Shown here: positions 9,803 to 17,601 of the stretch, in pieces
How positions within the stretch are numbered: position 1 is the stretch's first letter
Layout: each line of letters opens with the position of its first letter
From: Pontibacter sp. HSC-14F20
GTDB taxonomy: Bacteria; Bacteroidota; Bacteroidia; Cytophagales; Hymenobacteraceae
Length of the DNA: 64,000 bases
Assembly: GCF_019599265.1 (NCBI RefSeq)
Contig: NZ_JAHZTC010000001.1
Location: forward strand, 496,001-560,000
Direction: 5' to 3'
Translations under genes and position numbers: made by a program
The notes under the pieces: generated by a model
What the model saw: the letters and a program-made list of their open reading frames with translations, nothing else
Told to the model about the DNA's origin: nothing
Databases searched by the model: none

Positions 9803-11308
9803 TTACAGCTTTTTAAGTGTCTGAAGTGCCAGTTTGGCTTTGCCGTCTATGCTGTTTTTGTAGGTATGCCCTTTGTAAGACAGTGCTTTGGTATACCATT
9901 GTCTGGCGGTCTGGGGTTTTTGCTCTTCCTGGTAAATATACCCTAATTGCAAGGCAGCATATGGCGCAAAATACAAACTCGTGTGCTGGCTTGACTCAAT
10001 GGCCTGCTCATAATAGCGCTTGGCTTCTGGCAGATTCTCCATGCTATGGTGGATGCGGGCTTTCCGATAGAAGTACTCGGCCCGTTCAGCAGGTATAGTC
10101 TCGGGCCTGAGTGGCATCTTGTTTATGACCTGTAGTGCCTCCTGATAATAGCCACCATCATACTGCAAACGGGCCAGCATCAGGTAGCGATTAGGCTGGG
10201 ACTGTTCTTTCACAAAACGGGCAGCATAGGCATCTTCATCCATTTCAGTCCGGCCTTGCTGTGTTATTTGGTTGTGGTGCTTCTCTGCCTGTTGCCCTTG
10301 TCCGCCCAGCCAATGGGCCAGGTATAACTTGTAGTTTGCTGCCTTTAGATAGTGCTCCCCTTTGTGCTGTGACAGAAACAATTGATTTGATTTAACGGAG
10401 TTGCTGAAATCGCCTTTGTAGAGGTATAGGTCTGCCGCCATGTGATGCAGGTATGGGAAAGCCAGGTAGCCCGTTTGCTGCGGCCGGTCTAGGTATACCT
10501 GCAAAGCTACGTCACTTTTACGTGTTTTTTTGAGCACATGCATGGCAGCGAAGCTAAACAGGAGATTATCAGGAGACTGTCTGCTAAGTTTTAAAACAGC
10601 TTCAGCGGCAACATCATTTGCCTCCGGATTCACTAGATGCTGCAGCAAGGCCAGCAGAAGCTGCGCTTCTTCCTGAAATGGATTGCTTTTAGTAGCAGCA
10701 GCTTTCAGGTTGGCCATACCTGTTTTGATACTGCCCTGCATGCCAATGATGTTGAGCAGCACGCGGTAGGAATCAGGCACGGAGCCGATGAGCACCTGCA
10801 GGGCACCCAGTGTTTTGCGGTTTGGCAGGAAATCAGGGTAGAGCCGGGAGTTGGCAGTGTATTGCAGGTATGCCTGCCGTAAATCCCAGGCGGCGCCTAG
10901 TTTATTACCTTGCAGCAATTTACTTAAAGCAATCTGTAGTCGCACTTCAGCCAGGGCATAGCCTACCCACACGGAATTATCTGTCAGACTGCTGAGCTGC
11001 TGCAATCGCTTTTCCTGCCGTGCCAGTATACCTGCGTATACCTCCGGATTTTGTTGAATGGCCCAGGTGAGAAAGTCCTGCTGGTTGGCGATCAGGAGGG
11101 CGGCAGCATTGCCAGGGTTATATAAGAGTTCCTGCTGAATCAGACGGCGACCTTCCGGAATGCGCAGGCTGATGCTTGCTTCATAGGCCTGACGCACGGC
11201 GGGACTGTAGACCGAGGCTGCCTGTGAAGGTATAGGGGAGCACATGTATAGCAACAAAAAAAAAGGATGGGCAAACGCCATCCTTTTTAAGTATGTATGC
11301 AAGCGCAT
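9803..11308 (-). CDS. exported TPR-repeat protein of unknown function
   Basis: The frame is open from 11320, but ATG at 11308 gives the best export signal: MRLHTYLKR, a hydrophobic FFLLLYM core, then SPIPSQAAS. Some 500 residues of helical repeats follow, with clear TPR units near the end (AEYFYRKARIHHSMENLPEAKRYYEQA split over two helices, then LQLGYIYQEEQKPQTARQWY). A periplasmic scaffold role is likely, but partners are unknown. It is followed 4 bases on by pabB. The signal-peptide codons coincide with a perfect terminator hairpin of the upstream gene (11256-11288), so the start could instead be ATG 11245; see the separate entry. Confidence 0.7.
   Translation of the reverse strand: MRLHTYLKRMAFAHPFFLLLYMCSPIPSQAASVYSPAVRQAYEASISLRIPEGRRLIQQELLYNPGNAAALLIANQQDFLTWAIQQNPEVYAGILARQEKRLQQLSSLTDNSVWVGYALAEVRLQIALSKLLQGNKLGAAWDLRQAYLQYTANSRLYPDFLPNRKTLGALQVLIGSVPDSYRVLLNIIGMQGSIKTGMANLKAAATKSNPFQEEAQLLLALLQHLVNPEANDVAAEAVLKLSRQSPDNLLFSFAAMHVLKKTRKSDVALQVYLDRPQQTGYLAFPYLHHMAADLYLYKGDFSNSVKSNQLFLSQHKGEHYLKAANYKLYLAHWLGGQGQQAEKHHNQITQQGRTEMDEDAYAARFVKEQSQPNRYLMLARLQYDGGYYQEALQVINKMPLRPETIPAERAEYFYRKARIHHSMENLPEAKRYYEQAIESSQHTSLYFAPYAALQLGYIYQEEQKPQTARQWYTKALSYKGHTYKNSIDGKAKLALQTLKKL
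11256..11288 (-). terminator. intrinsic terminator embedded in the signal-peptide codons of the TPR gene
   Basis: On the minus strand AAAAAGGATGG pairs perfectly with CCATCCTTTTT (11-bp arms, 7-base loop), followed by a run of T giving nine in all. It lies 40 bases after the zinc-ribbon gene and inside the start region of the TPR gene, where it encodes FAHPFFLL of the hydrophobic core. Confidence 0.75.
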
Positions 11309-11328
11309 AACGCTCAACACATCCGTAT

Positions 11329-12060
11329 TTAGTAGATACGCTGCTCAACACCTGCCATCACACGGCCACAGTGCTCGCATACGATTACTTTTTTCTGAGC
11401 TGCAATATCAGCCTGGCGCTGAGGAGGCACTGTGTTAAAGCAACCACCACAGGCATCACGCTTCACCAGTACTACGGCAAGACCGTTACGTACGTTTTTG
11501 CGGATACGGTTGTAAGCAGTCAGCAAGCGCTCTTCGATCTGATTGGCAGCAGATTCGCGTTCTTTCTCCAGGTTCTTTTCCTCTTCTTCGCTCTCGGCTA
11601 CAATCTGGTCAAGTTCGTGCTTCTTGTTATCAAGGTCTTTGCGACGCTCCTCCAGACGATTTTTGGTGCCTTCGATCTCGTTGATCTTTTGCTCGATCTG
11701 GTAGTGTGCTTCTTTGATTTTCTTCTCTGCAATCTGGATTTCCAGTTTCTGCAGTTCGATTTCTTTGGTAATGGCGTCGTACTCGCGGTTGTTGCGGACG
11801 TTTGTTTGCTGGTCTTCGTATTTGAGGATAAGACCTTCGGCGTCTTTGATGGACTGCTTGCGCTGGGCGATGCTGTCGTTCAAGCCGGCCACTTCATCGT
11901 CAAACTTACGAACCCTTACCTCATAGCCCTCAATTTCATCTTCGAGGTCCTGAACCTCTTCTGGTAAATCGCCTCTTACTCGTCTGATTTCGTCAAGCTG
12001 CGAATCGATACTCTGAAGCTTTAGCAGTGCTTCTAATTTGCTGGCTACCGTACTTTCCAT
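11329..12060 (-). CDS. coiled-coil protein with C4-type zinc ribbon (DUF164/CdsZ-like)
   Basis: This is a 243-residue protein with a long antiparallel coiled coil (residues 10-185, heptads rich in Glu/Lys/Leu). The C-terminal zinc ribbon has two knuckles, CGGC and CEHC, in DACGGCFNTV and VIVCEHCGRVM. This is the architecture of the widespread C4-type zinc-ribbon family near Nif3-like genes, as here, where the nif3-like gene ends 4 bases upstream. Members are thought to bind nucleic acid or ribosomes; the role in this organism is not established. No transmembrane segment is present. A strong terminator follows the gene. Confidence 0.85.
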   Translation of the reverse strand: MESTVASKLEALLKLQSIDSQLDEIRRVRGDLPEEVQDLEDEIEGYEVRVRKFDDEVAGLNDSIAQRKQSIKDAEGLILKYEDQQTNVRNNREYDAITKEIELQKLEIQIAEKKIKEAHYQIEQKINEIEGTKNRLEERRKDLDNKKHELDQIVAESEEEEKNLEKERESAANQIEERLLTAYNRIRKNVRNGLAVVLVKRDACGGCFNTVPPQRQADIAAQKKVIVCEHCGRVMAGVEQRIY

Positions 12061-12064
12061 GTAG

Positions 12065-13174
12065 TTAATAGGTGTATCTGATAGGGTTTGTGTTTACTTC
12101 CGATAAATAGACTGCAAAATTAGCAAAGTTTTTGGAAATTGTATCATAAAATATCTCCTTTGTAAATACCTCGCTTTCATAATGACCGATGTCGGCAATA
12201 AGTAGCTTATCCTCTGCGTCGAAGAATTCATGGTACTTCACATCAGCCGTTACATAGGCGTCTGCACCCTGTCGCAGGGCATCCTTGATAAGGAAACTAC
12301 CCGAGCCGCCACAGACAGCCACACGCTTGATTTGTCTGTCACCCACCGGGGTATAGCGAACGCCCGGCAATTGCATCTGCTTCTTGAGGTAGTCCAGGAA
12401 ATCCTGCTCCTGCATAGGTTCAGCCAGTTCCCCGATCATCCCGATACCGACTTCCTGGTTGCCGTTTTCGAGCAGGGTTAGATAGTGAGCCACTTCTTCG
12501 TACGGATGTTCCGCTAGTAATGCCTGCATGATGTGCTGCTGCTTAAAGGCCGGGAAAATCACCTCTACCCGGTTTTCCTGCACCTGCTCCGGCTTTCCTG
12601 ACTCGCCAATAGTTGGGTCTGCGTTTTCTGAAGGAAGGAAGCGGCCCGTGCCCTGTACCTGGAAACTGCAGTCGCTGTACTCGCCAATTTGCCCGGCACC
12701 GGCTTTGTGAATGGCAGCCAGTACTTCATCTGTATTTTCAACCGGCACAAAAAAGGCCAGTTGCATGAGGGTATGCGGCTTGGAGGTGAGCACGCGGGTA
12801 TTCTGCAGCTTCAGCTTTTCCGAGATCTTGGCATTTACGCCATTGTGTACACTGTCCAGGTTGGTATGACAGGCGTAGATGGCAATGTCGTTTTGGATGG
12901 CCTTAATGATGGTGCGCTCCACATAGCTGCGGCCGGTCAGGCTTTTGAGCCCTTTGAAAATAACCGGATGATGCGCCACAACCAGGTTACAGCCTTTGGC
13001 AATAGCCTCTTCTATAACTGCTTCGGTACAGTCAAGCGTCAACAGCACGCCATTTACTTCATCGCTGGCGTGGCCTGTCTGTAAGCCGGAGTTGTCATAA
13101 CTTTCCTGGTAGGGGATAGGAGCGTACTGCTCGAGCACCTTTATAATATCGCCAATGGTGGTTTTATCTTTCAT
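12065..13174 (-). CDS. Nif3-like dinuclear metal-center hydrolase family protein
   Basis: This 369-residue protein is of the Nif3/YbgI family (NIF3-like; often labelled GTP cyclohydrolase 1 type 2 homologue). Metal ligands are visible in AHHPVIFKGLKSL, ACHTNLDSVHNG and, near the C-terminus, DIGHYESE. Between the halves, about residues 125-240, lies the PII/CutA-like insert typical of the longer bacterial form. Members form toroidal hexamers with two metal ions per subunit; the physiological substrate is unsettled. It forms a two-gene unit with the zinc-ribbon coiled-coil gene 4 bases downstream, an association conserved in many Bacteroidota. Confidence 0.92.
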   Translation of the reverse strand: MKDKTTIGDIIKVLEQYAPIPYQESYDNSGLQTGHASDEVNGVLLTLDCTEAVIEEAIAKGCNLVVAHHPVIFKGLKSLTGRSYVERTIIKAIQNDIAIYACHTNLDSVHNGVNAKISEKLKLQNTRVLTSKPHTLMQLAFFVPVENTDEVLAAIHKAGAGQIGEYSDCSFQVQGTGRFLPSENADPTIGESGKPEQVQENRVEVIFPAFKQQHIMQALLAEHPYEEVAHYLTLLENGNQEVGIGMIGELAEPMQEQDFLDYLKKQMQLPGVRYTPVGDRQIKRVAVCGGSGSFLIKDALRQGADAYVTADVKYHEFFDAEDKLLIADIGHYESEVFTKEIFYDTISKNFANFAVYLSEVNTNPIRYTY

Positions 13175-13229
13175 CGTTCAGTTGCTTTTGAAAGCACCAA
13201 ATTAAGAAGATCAGGTCAAGGCTGGAAAT

Positions 13230-13688
13230 TTAAAGCACCTGGAGTTGCAGATATCCTGTTTCCGGCTGACGCTTGAGTTCTTTTCCGTTGAAGTAAAAGG
13301 CGGAGTAGGTATAGTCAGTATAGCACTTGCCACGATTTACGGTATAGGAAATATCCAGTGTATCAGTGTTCTTGCTGTTGAGTTGCAGCAGCATGCGAAC
13401 CCTCGACTTGGTATACATGACAGGGTAGGTCTCAAATATCAGGTTGTTTACCTTCTCATCAGTGCCTGTAAACAGGTAGTTAAAGGGCTCCCCATCAAGT
13501 ATCAGTTGAACAGAGTCAGGGTGCATGCCAGCATTCGGGTTATTGAATGGATTGCTGCCTGAGGCATCTACCAGGTAGAAGGAGACAGGGGCAGGTGGAT
13601 CAGAGCGCATGGTGGCGCAGGGTGTGCAGGCCGCCGCACTTAACAGCAGCAAGAGTGAAAAAAAGGCAATGGTATGGTTCGTTTTCAT
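13230..13688 (-). CDS. putative lipoprotein of unknown function
   Basis: This 152-residue protein starts with a signal MKTNHTIAFFSLLLLLSAAAC, giving a lipobox with Cys21 or the Cys at 24 as the acylation site. The mature part looks like a single small beta domain with FYLVDASG near its start and two Tyr-rich strands. Similar short lipoproteins are common in Cytophagales, but no named family was recognised. It lies head to tail with the Nif3-like gene, 55 bases away, and divergently from lpxK. Confidence 0.6.
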   Translation of the reverse strand: MKTNHTIAFFSLLLLLSAAACTPCATMRSDPPAPVSFYLVDASGSNPFNNPNAGMHPDSVQLILDGEPFNYLFTGTDEKVNNLIFETYPVMYTKSRVRMLLQLNSKNTDTLDISYTVNRGKCYTDYTYSAFYFNGKELKRQPETGYLQLQVL

Positions 13689-13779
13689 GTGAAGATTATA
13701 GGGTCGGATATAGCAGGTATTAAATATAGAACTTATTAGGTATACGAATCAAGTACAAATGCTGGCTTTGCGCATATTT

Positions 13780-13800
13780 CTATACCTTTGTAAGGTATAG
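13780..13800. promoter_or_regulatory. inverted pair of the iterated AGGTATAG word over the lpxK -7 box
   Basis: CTATACCTT and AAGGTATAG are perfect reverse complements separated by three bases. The left arm overlaps TACCTTTG (13783-13790), which fits the TAnnTTTG -7 consensus, and the lpxK ATG starts 10 bases after the right arm. Whether the dyad is an operator or a chance pairing of a frequent word is open. Confidence 0.45.
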
Positions 13801-13809
13801 CTGACCCGT

Positions 13810-14856
13810 ATGACTGTTTTGCGCTTCTTGTTATGGCCTTTTTCTATCCTCTACGGCGGTATCATGCTGTTGCGGAATTGGCTGTACGACAAGGGCTGGC
13901 TGCGATCACAGCGATTCGATCTACCGGTTATCTCAGTTGGAAACCTGACTGTGGGAGGCACAGGCAAGACACCGCACGTAGAATACCTGCTGCGCCTGGC
14001 AGGGAACAAGAAAGCGGCAGTGCTGAGCAGGGGCTACCAACGGAAAAGTAAAGGTTTTGTGCTGGCCGATGAACATGCGACGGCTGAAACGCTGGGAGAT
14101 GAACCCTTTCAGTATCACCGTGATTTCCCGGATGCAGTAGTGGCAGTTTGCGAGAGTCGCCCGGCAGGTATAGCGCAATTACTTGATCTACAACCTGCTA
14201 CTGAAGTTGTTATTCTGGATGACGCCATGCAGCACCGGCCCGTCAGCCCTTCGCTCAATCTGATGCTGACGGACTATGGTCGTCCGTTTTACAAAGATCA
14301 CGTGTTGCCAACCGGCCTGCTGCGTGAGCCCCGGCAAGGAGCCCGTCGTGCAGATGCCGTAATTGTGACCAAATGCCCAGCTGATTTAACTCCAGCTAAG
14401 TTTACTGATATAGCATTGCAGGTAAAGCGGTATAGCCGATCAGACACGCCGGTTTTCTTCAGCGCCTTTCGTTACGGCAATCCGGTAGGTATAGGCAAGG
14501 CGCCGCAGCTATCGAAATATGTGTTGGTTCTGACAGGTATAGCGAATGCCAGGCCGTTGCTACGCTTTCTAACCGATAACGGCTATGAAGTGGTACAACA
14601 CCTGGAGTATCCGGATCACCACAACTATACTTTAGCGGATTTGGAAAAGCTGCAAGCCTTGGTGGAAGGGGAGCAAGGTAAAGAGCTAAGTATTATTACA
14701 ACACGAAAAGACGCAGTGAAGCTGACTGATGGAATTTTGGCTAATACTACCAGTCGGTTGCCAATTTTCTATGTGCCGATCGAAGTATACTTCCTGCAGC
14801 AAGGAGAGGCATTCGATGCGATGATAAGGCAGCACATCAGCTCTTTTCAGGTATAG
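13810..14856 (+). CDS. lpxK: tetraacyldisaccharide 4'-kinase LpxK
   Basis: This 348-residue enzyme phosphorylates the 4' position of the lipid A precursor at the inner membrane. A membrane-associating N-terminal segment (LRFLLWPFSILYGGIMLLRNWLYD split around residue 10-25) precedes the P-loop in PVISVGNLTVGGTGKTPHVEYL. The DDAMQHRPV motif supplies acidic catalytic residues, followed by YPDHHNYT and TTRKDAVKL near the C-terminus. Length and motif order fit the family. It carries four AGGTATAG words, several encoding Gly-Ile. It is the first rightward gene after the 12.5-kb leftward block. Confidence 0.95.
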   Translation: MTVLRFLLWPFSILYGGIMLLRNWLYDKGWLRSQRFDLPVISVGNLTVGGTGKTPHVEYLLRLAGNKKAAVLSRGYQRKSKGFVLADEHATAETLGDEPFQYHRDFPDAVVAVCESRPAGIAQLLDLQPATEVVILDDAMQHRPVSPSLNLMLTDYGRPFYKDHVLPTGLLREPRQGARRADAVIVTKCPADLTPAKFTDIALQVKRYSRSDTPVFFSAFRYGNPVGIGKAPQLSKYVLVLTGIANARPLLRFLTDNGYEVVQHLEYPDHHNYTLADLEKLQALVEGEQGKELSIITTRKDAVKLTDGILANTTSRLPIFYVPIEVYFLQQGEAFDAMIRQHISSFQV

Positions 14857-14949
14857 GAATTAGTTACAGGGGATAAAATTTAAAGGAAAACACCTTATAC
14901 TTGATCTCGTCACGTATACGGGTTGCACGAAAATCACTAATTTTGGCTT

Positions 14950-16830
14950 GTGAAAAGTAAGCTCTTAACAGTAATATGGCTCCTGGTGGGTCTGGCTGGT
15001 GCCGCGCAGGCGCAGTCCCAGATCATCGACGACACGACGAAAGCGCTCTATAGTCCTAAAACGACCTTGCAGTTGTACGAAAACGATGTGCTGGAAGGAC
15101 GCTACCTCTTGCAGCGCATTGATACCAGCATCAACAACATGCAGAATGAGCGTTTCTGGTATCAGGATACGGCACATTACCAGCATCTGGGCAACGTGGG
15201 AACAGCTTCCAAGCCCATCCTTTTCAGGATGCCGAACAAGATTGGCGCCCGCCTGGGCAAAAACGTATTCGACCGTTACGTCTATGATCCACACCGCATC
15301 AATTATTACGATACCCGTTCGCCATACTCCCATATTTATTATATCCAGGGACAGCGAGGAGAGCAGGTCTTTGAAGCCACCCATGCCCGCAACATCACCC
15401 CGCGCTGGAACGCAGGAGTAGCTTACCAGATCATTTCCGGCAACCGCCAGCTAGGCGTTTCCAATTTGCGTCGCGACGGTTACCTAAGCAGCCAGGGGGT
15501 AAAAGTCTTCACCCATTACCGTTCCGAGGACGAGAAATACCATCTCTTTGCCAATTTTACGCACCTGAACCACGAGCAGATTGAAATTGGAGGTATAGCG
15601 CCCGATGAAGCAAACCGATTCCTTTTTGAGCAAGCGGCTACTAACCTGGAACAGGCCTCCACGCGCGAGCTACGCAATAACTACCACCTGTTGCACATGT
15701 ATAAACTGGCGGGAGAGGACCTGAAGCTTTTTCATAGCTTTGATTGGGGCAGCCAGGGAGATATTTTCCAGGACGATGCCATTCCAAGACAGGCAAATGA
15801 AGAACGTACTCTTATTTTTTACCCAACAGCATACTCTTCGCTTAACCGAACAGATGACCGCACCGCTTACCGCGAATTGGAAAACGTAGCGGGTGTGACT
15901 GGCAATAACAAAATCTCTTTTTATAAAGCCTACGCCAAATTCCGTAATTCTAAGTTGGATTATAGAGTCTTGAGCACGACTAAGGAGGATAGCACTGAGT
16001 TTTATGATGAAATCAGTAATAGCTTGAACCAGTTATTTGTTGGTGGCGAATTCCGTCTGATGTACAGACAGGCGTTGCTTTCTTTCGACGGTGAGTTTCA
16101 GATGACGAACGACTACAAAGTTGGTGCCACGGCTAGACTGGGGCCATTGCAGGGGCGCGTCAGCCGTGTGCTGCGTTCTCCCTCGCTGGTGGAACAGCGT
16201 ATGATCAGTAATCACTTTAAGTGGGACAGGGACTTCAACAATTCCGTAACGGACAGATTAGAGGCTACTTTTGCAAGTAAATTAGGCGAGCGTCAGTATG
16301 TGCGCCTAACTGGGAACTATAACCATATCAAACGCCACATTTACTTTGGCGAAAACGCTGAACCTCTTCAGACTCAGGATAATCAGCAGGTGTTTGGTGC
16401 CGAATTGCAGCATCACATCCGTTTCGGCAAAATTCACTTCGAAAACTTTATCGCCTATACCAACACTAGCGAAGCTCCCTTTATCCGCATACCGGAGTGG
16501 CTGTTTGACTCCAAGCTATATTTTGAGGGAGCTTTGTTCAGAAGAGCGTTAATAGGGCAGTTCGGTGTGCAGGTATATACGCCTACCGCCTACACGGCTG
16601 ATTCCTACATGCCAGTCACGCAGCAATTCCATCTGCAAAACGACTTTACCATAGAGCCCTATCCAATAGCTGATGTGTTCATCACAGCAGACATCAAAAG
16701 CTTGAATGTGTTTCTGAAAATGTCAAACATCGTTTCTGACCTCACAGCGCCGGGTTATTTTACTACGCCTTACTACCCAGGTATGCAAACGAGCTTTGTT
16801 TTCGGTATTAAGTGGATGTTTTTCGATTAA
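14950..16830 (+). CDS. Porin_10-family putative outer-membrane beta-barrel porin
   Basis: This 626-residue protein is likely started by GTG at 14950. A signal peptide (KSKLLTVIWLLVGLAGAAQAQ) is followed by a long series of amphipathic strands with aromatic girdles and a terminal FGIKWMFFD strand, as expected for an outer-membrane barrel. The segment RIDTSINNMQ..YRYQDTAHYQHLGNVGTA (approximate) and the following NKIGARLG block resemble the Bacteroidota putative porin family (Porin_10). Substrate is unknown. miaE follows 13 bases later and is probably cotranscribed. Confidence 0.8.
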   Translation: MKSKLLTVIWLLVGLAGAAQAQSQIIDDTTKALYSPKTTLQLYENDVLEGRYLLQRIDTSINNMQNERFWYQDTAHYQHLGNVGTASKPILFRMPNKIGARLGKNVFDRYVYDPHRINYYDTRSPYSHIYYIQGQRGEQVFEATHARNITPRWNAGVAYQIISGNRQLGVSNLRRDGYLSSQGVKVFTHYRSEDEKYHLFANFTHLNHEQIEIGGIAPDEANRFLFEQAATNLEQASTRELRNNYHLLHMYKLAGEDLKLFHSFDWGSQGDIFQDDAIPRQANEERTLIFYPTAYSSLNRTDDRTAYRELENVAGVTGNNKISFYKAYAKFRNSKLDYRVLSTTKEDSTEFYDEISNSLNQLFVGGEFRLMYRQALLSFDGEFQMTNDYKVGATARLGPLQGRVSRVLRSPSLVEQRMISNHFKWDRDFNNSVTDRLEATFASKLGERQYVRLTGNYNHIKRHIYFGENAEPLQTQDNQQVFGAELQHHIRFGKIHFENFIAYTNTSEAPFIRIPEWLFDSKLYFEGALFRRALIGQFGVQVYTPTAYTADSYMPVTQQFHLQNDFTIEPYPIADVFITADIKSLNVFLKMSNIVSDLTAPGYFTTPYYPGMQTSFVFGIKWMFFD

Positions 16831-16843
16831 TTGATTTTTACCT

Positions 16844-17449
16844 ATGTCTTCCCAGTTCACTAAGACCATACTTCGCCTTCAACTCCCGACTGATCCGCGT
16901 TGGGTGAATATTGCCGAAAAGAACATTGAAGAGATATTGGTAGACCATGCGTATTGCGAACAGAAAGCCGCGACTTCAGGTATATCCCTGATTGTAAAAT
17001 ATCCGGATAAAACCCGTCTGGTGGAAGAAATGACGGACCTGGTAGCAGAGGAGTGGAGTCACTTTGAGCGCGTGATGGCAGAACTCAGGAAACGAGGCTG
17101 GGGTCTGGGTCGCAACAGGCCGGATGAGTATGTAGTGGAACTGACCAAACACATCCGGAAAGGAGGCCAGCGTGAAAGACAATTAATGGACCATCTGCTG
17201 GTGAATGCGCTGATTGAAGCCCGAAGTTGTGAGCGTTTCAAATTGCTTTGGAAAAACATACAGGACGAGGACCTTCAAAAGTTTTATTACGAACTCATGG
17301 TGTCGGAAGCCGGCCACTATGTGAGCTTTGTAAAACTGGCCAAAGAATATATGCCTGCCGATGTGGTAGACGCCCGCCTGAAAGAACTGCTTGAGATCGA
17401 AGCCGAGATCATCCGAAACCTGGAGCCACGACCAGACAGGATGCACTAA
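16844..17449 (+). CDS. miaE: tRNA-(ms2io6A)-hydroxylase MiaE
   Basis: This 201-residue carboxylate-bridged diiron monooxygenase hydroxylates the isopentenyl side chain of ms2i6A37 in tRNA. Diiron ligands are visible as Glu in YCEQKAA, the EEWSHFERV motif (ExxH), Glu in NALIEARSCERF, and the second ExxH in VSEAGHYVSF. The length equals the family norm. MiaE has a patchy distribution; here it co-occurs with miaB (6973), which makes its substrate. A perfect 16-bp dyad follows the stop. Confidence 0.93.
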   Translation: MSSQFTKTILRLQLPTDPRWVNIAEKNIEEILVDHAYCEQKAATSGISLIVKYPDKTRLVEEMTDLVAEEWSHFERVMAELRKRGWGLGRNRPDEYVVELTKHIRKGGQRERQLMDHLLVNALIEARSCERFKLLWKNIQDEDLQKFYYELMVSEAGHYVSFVKLAKEYMPADVVDARLKELLEIEAEIIRNLEPRPDRMH

Positions 17450-17473
17450 GACAGTTAACAGTTATAATCTTTA

Positions 17474-17515
17474 AACGCGAGTGGCTGCATTGATTACAGT
17501 GCAGCCACTCGCGTT
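17474..17515. terminator. long perfect dyad after miaE (terminator or hairpin element)
   Basis: Arms AACGCGAGTGGCTGCA (17474-17489) and the exact complement (17500-17515) enclose 10 bases. No T-run follows, so factor-independent termination is uncertain. It stands between convergent genes. Confidence 0.55.
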
Positions 17516-17601
17516 ATAGAGTTTACTTTAGTATAGTATGATGATGTCAGATGCGTGTTGGGTATTGATGATAACTGTTTGCTGATTATTGATAACTGAA
17601 A

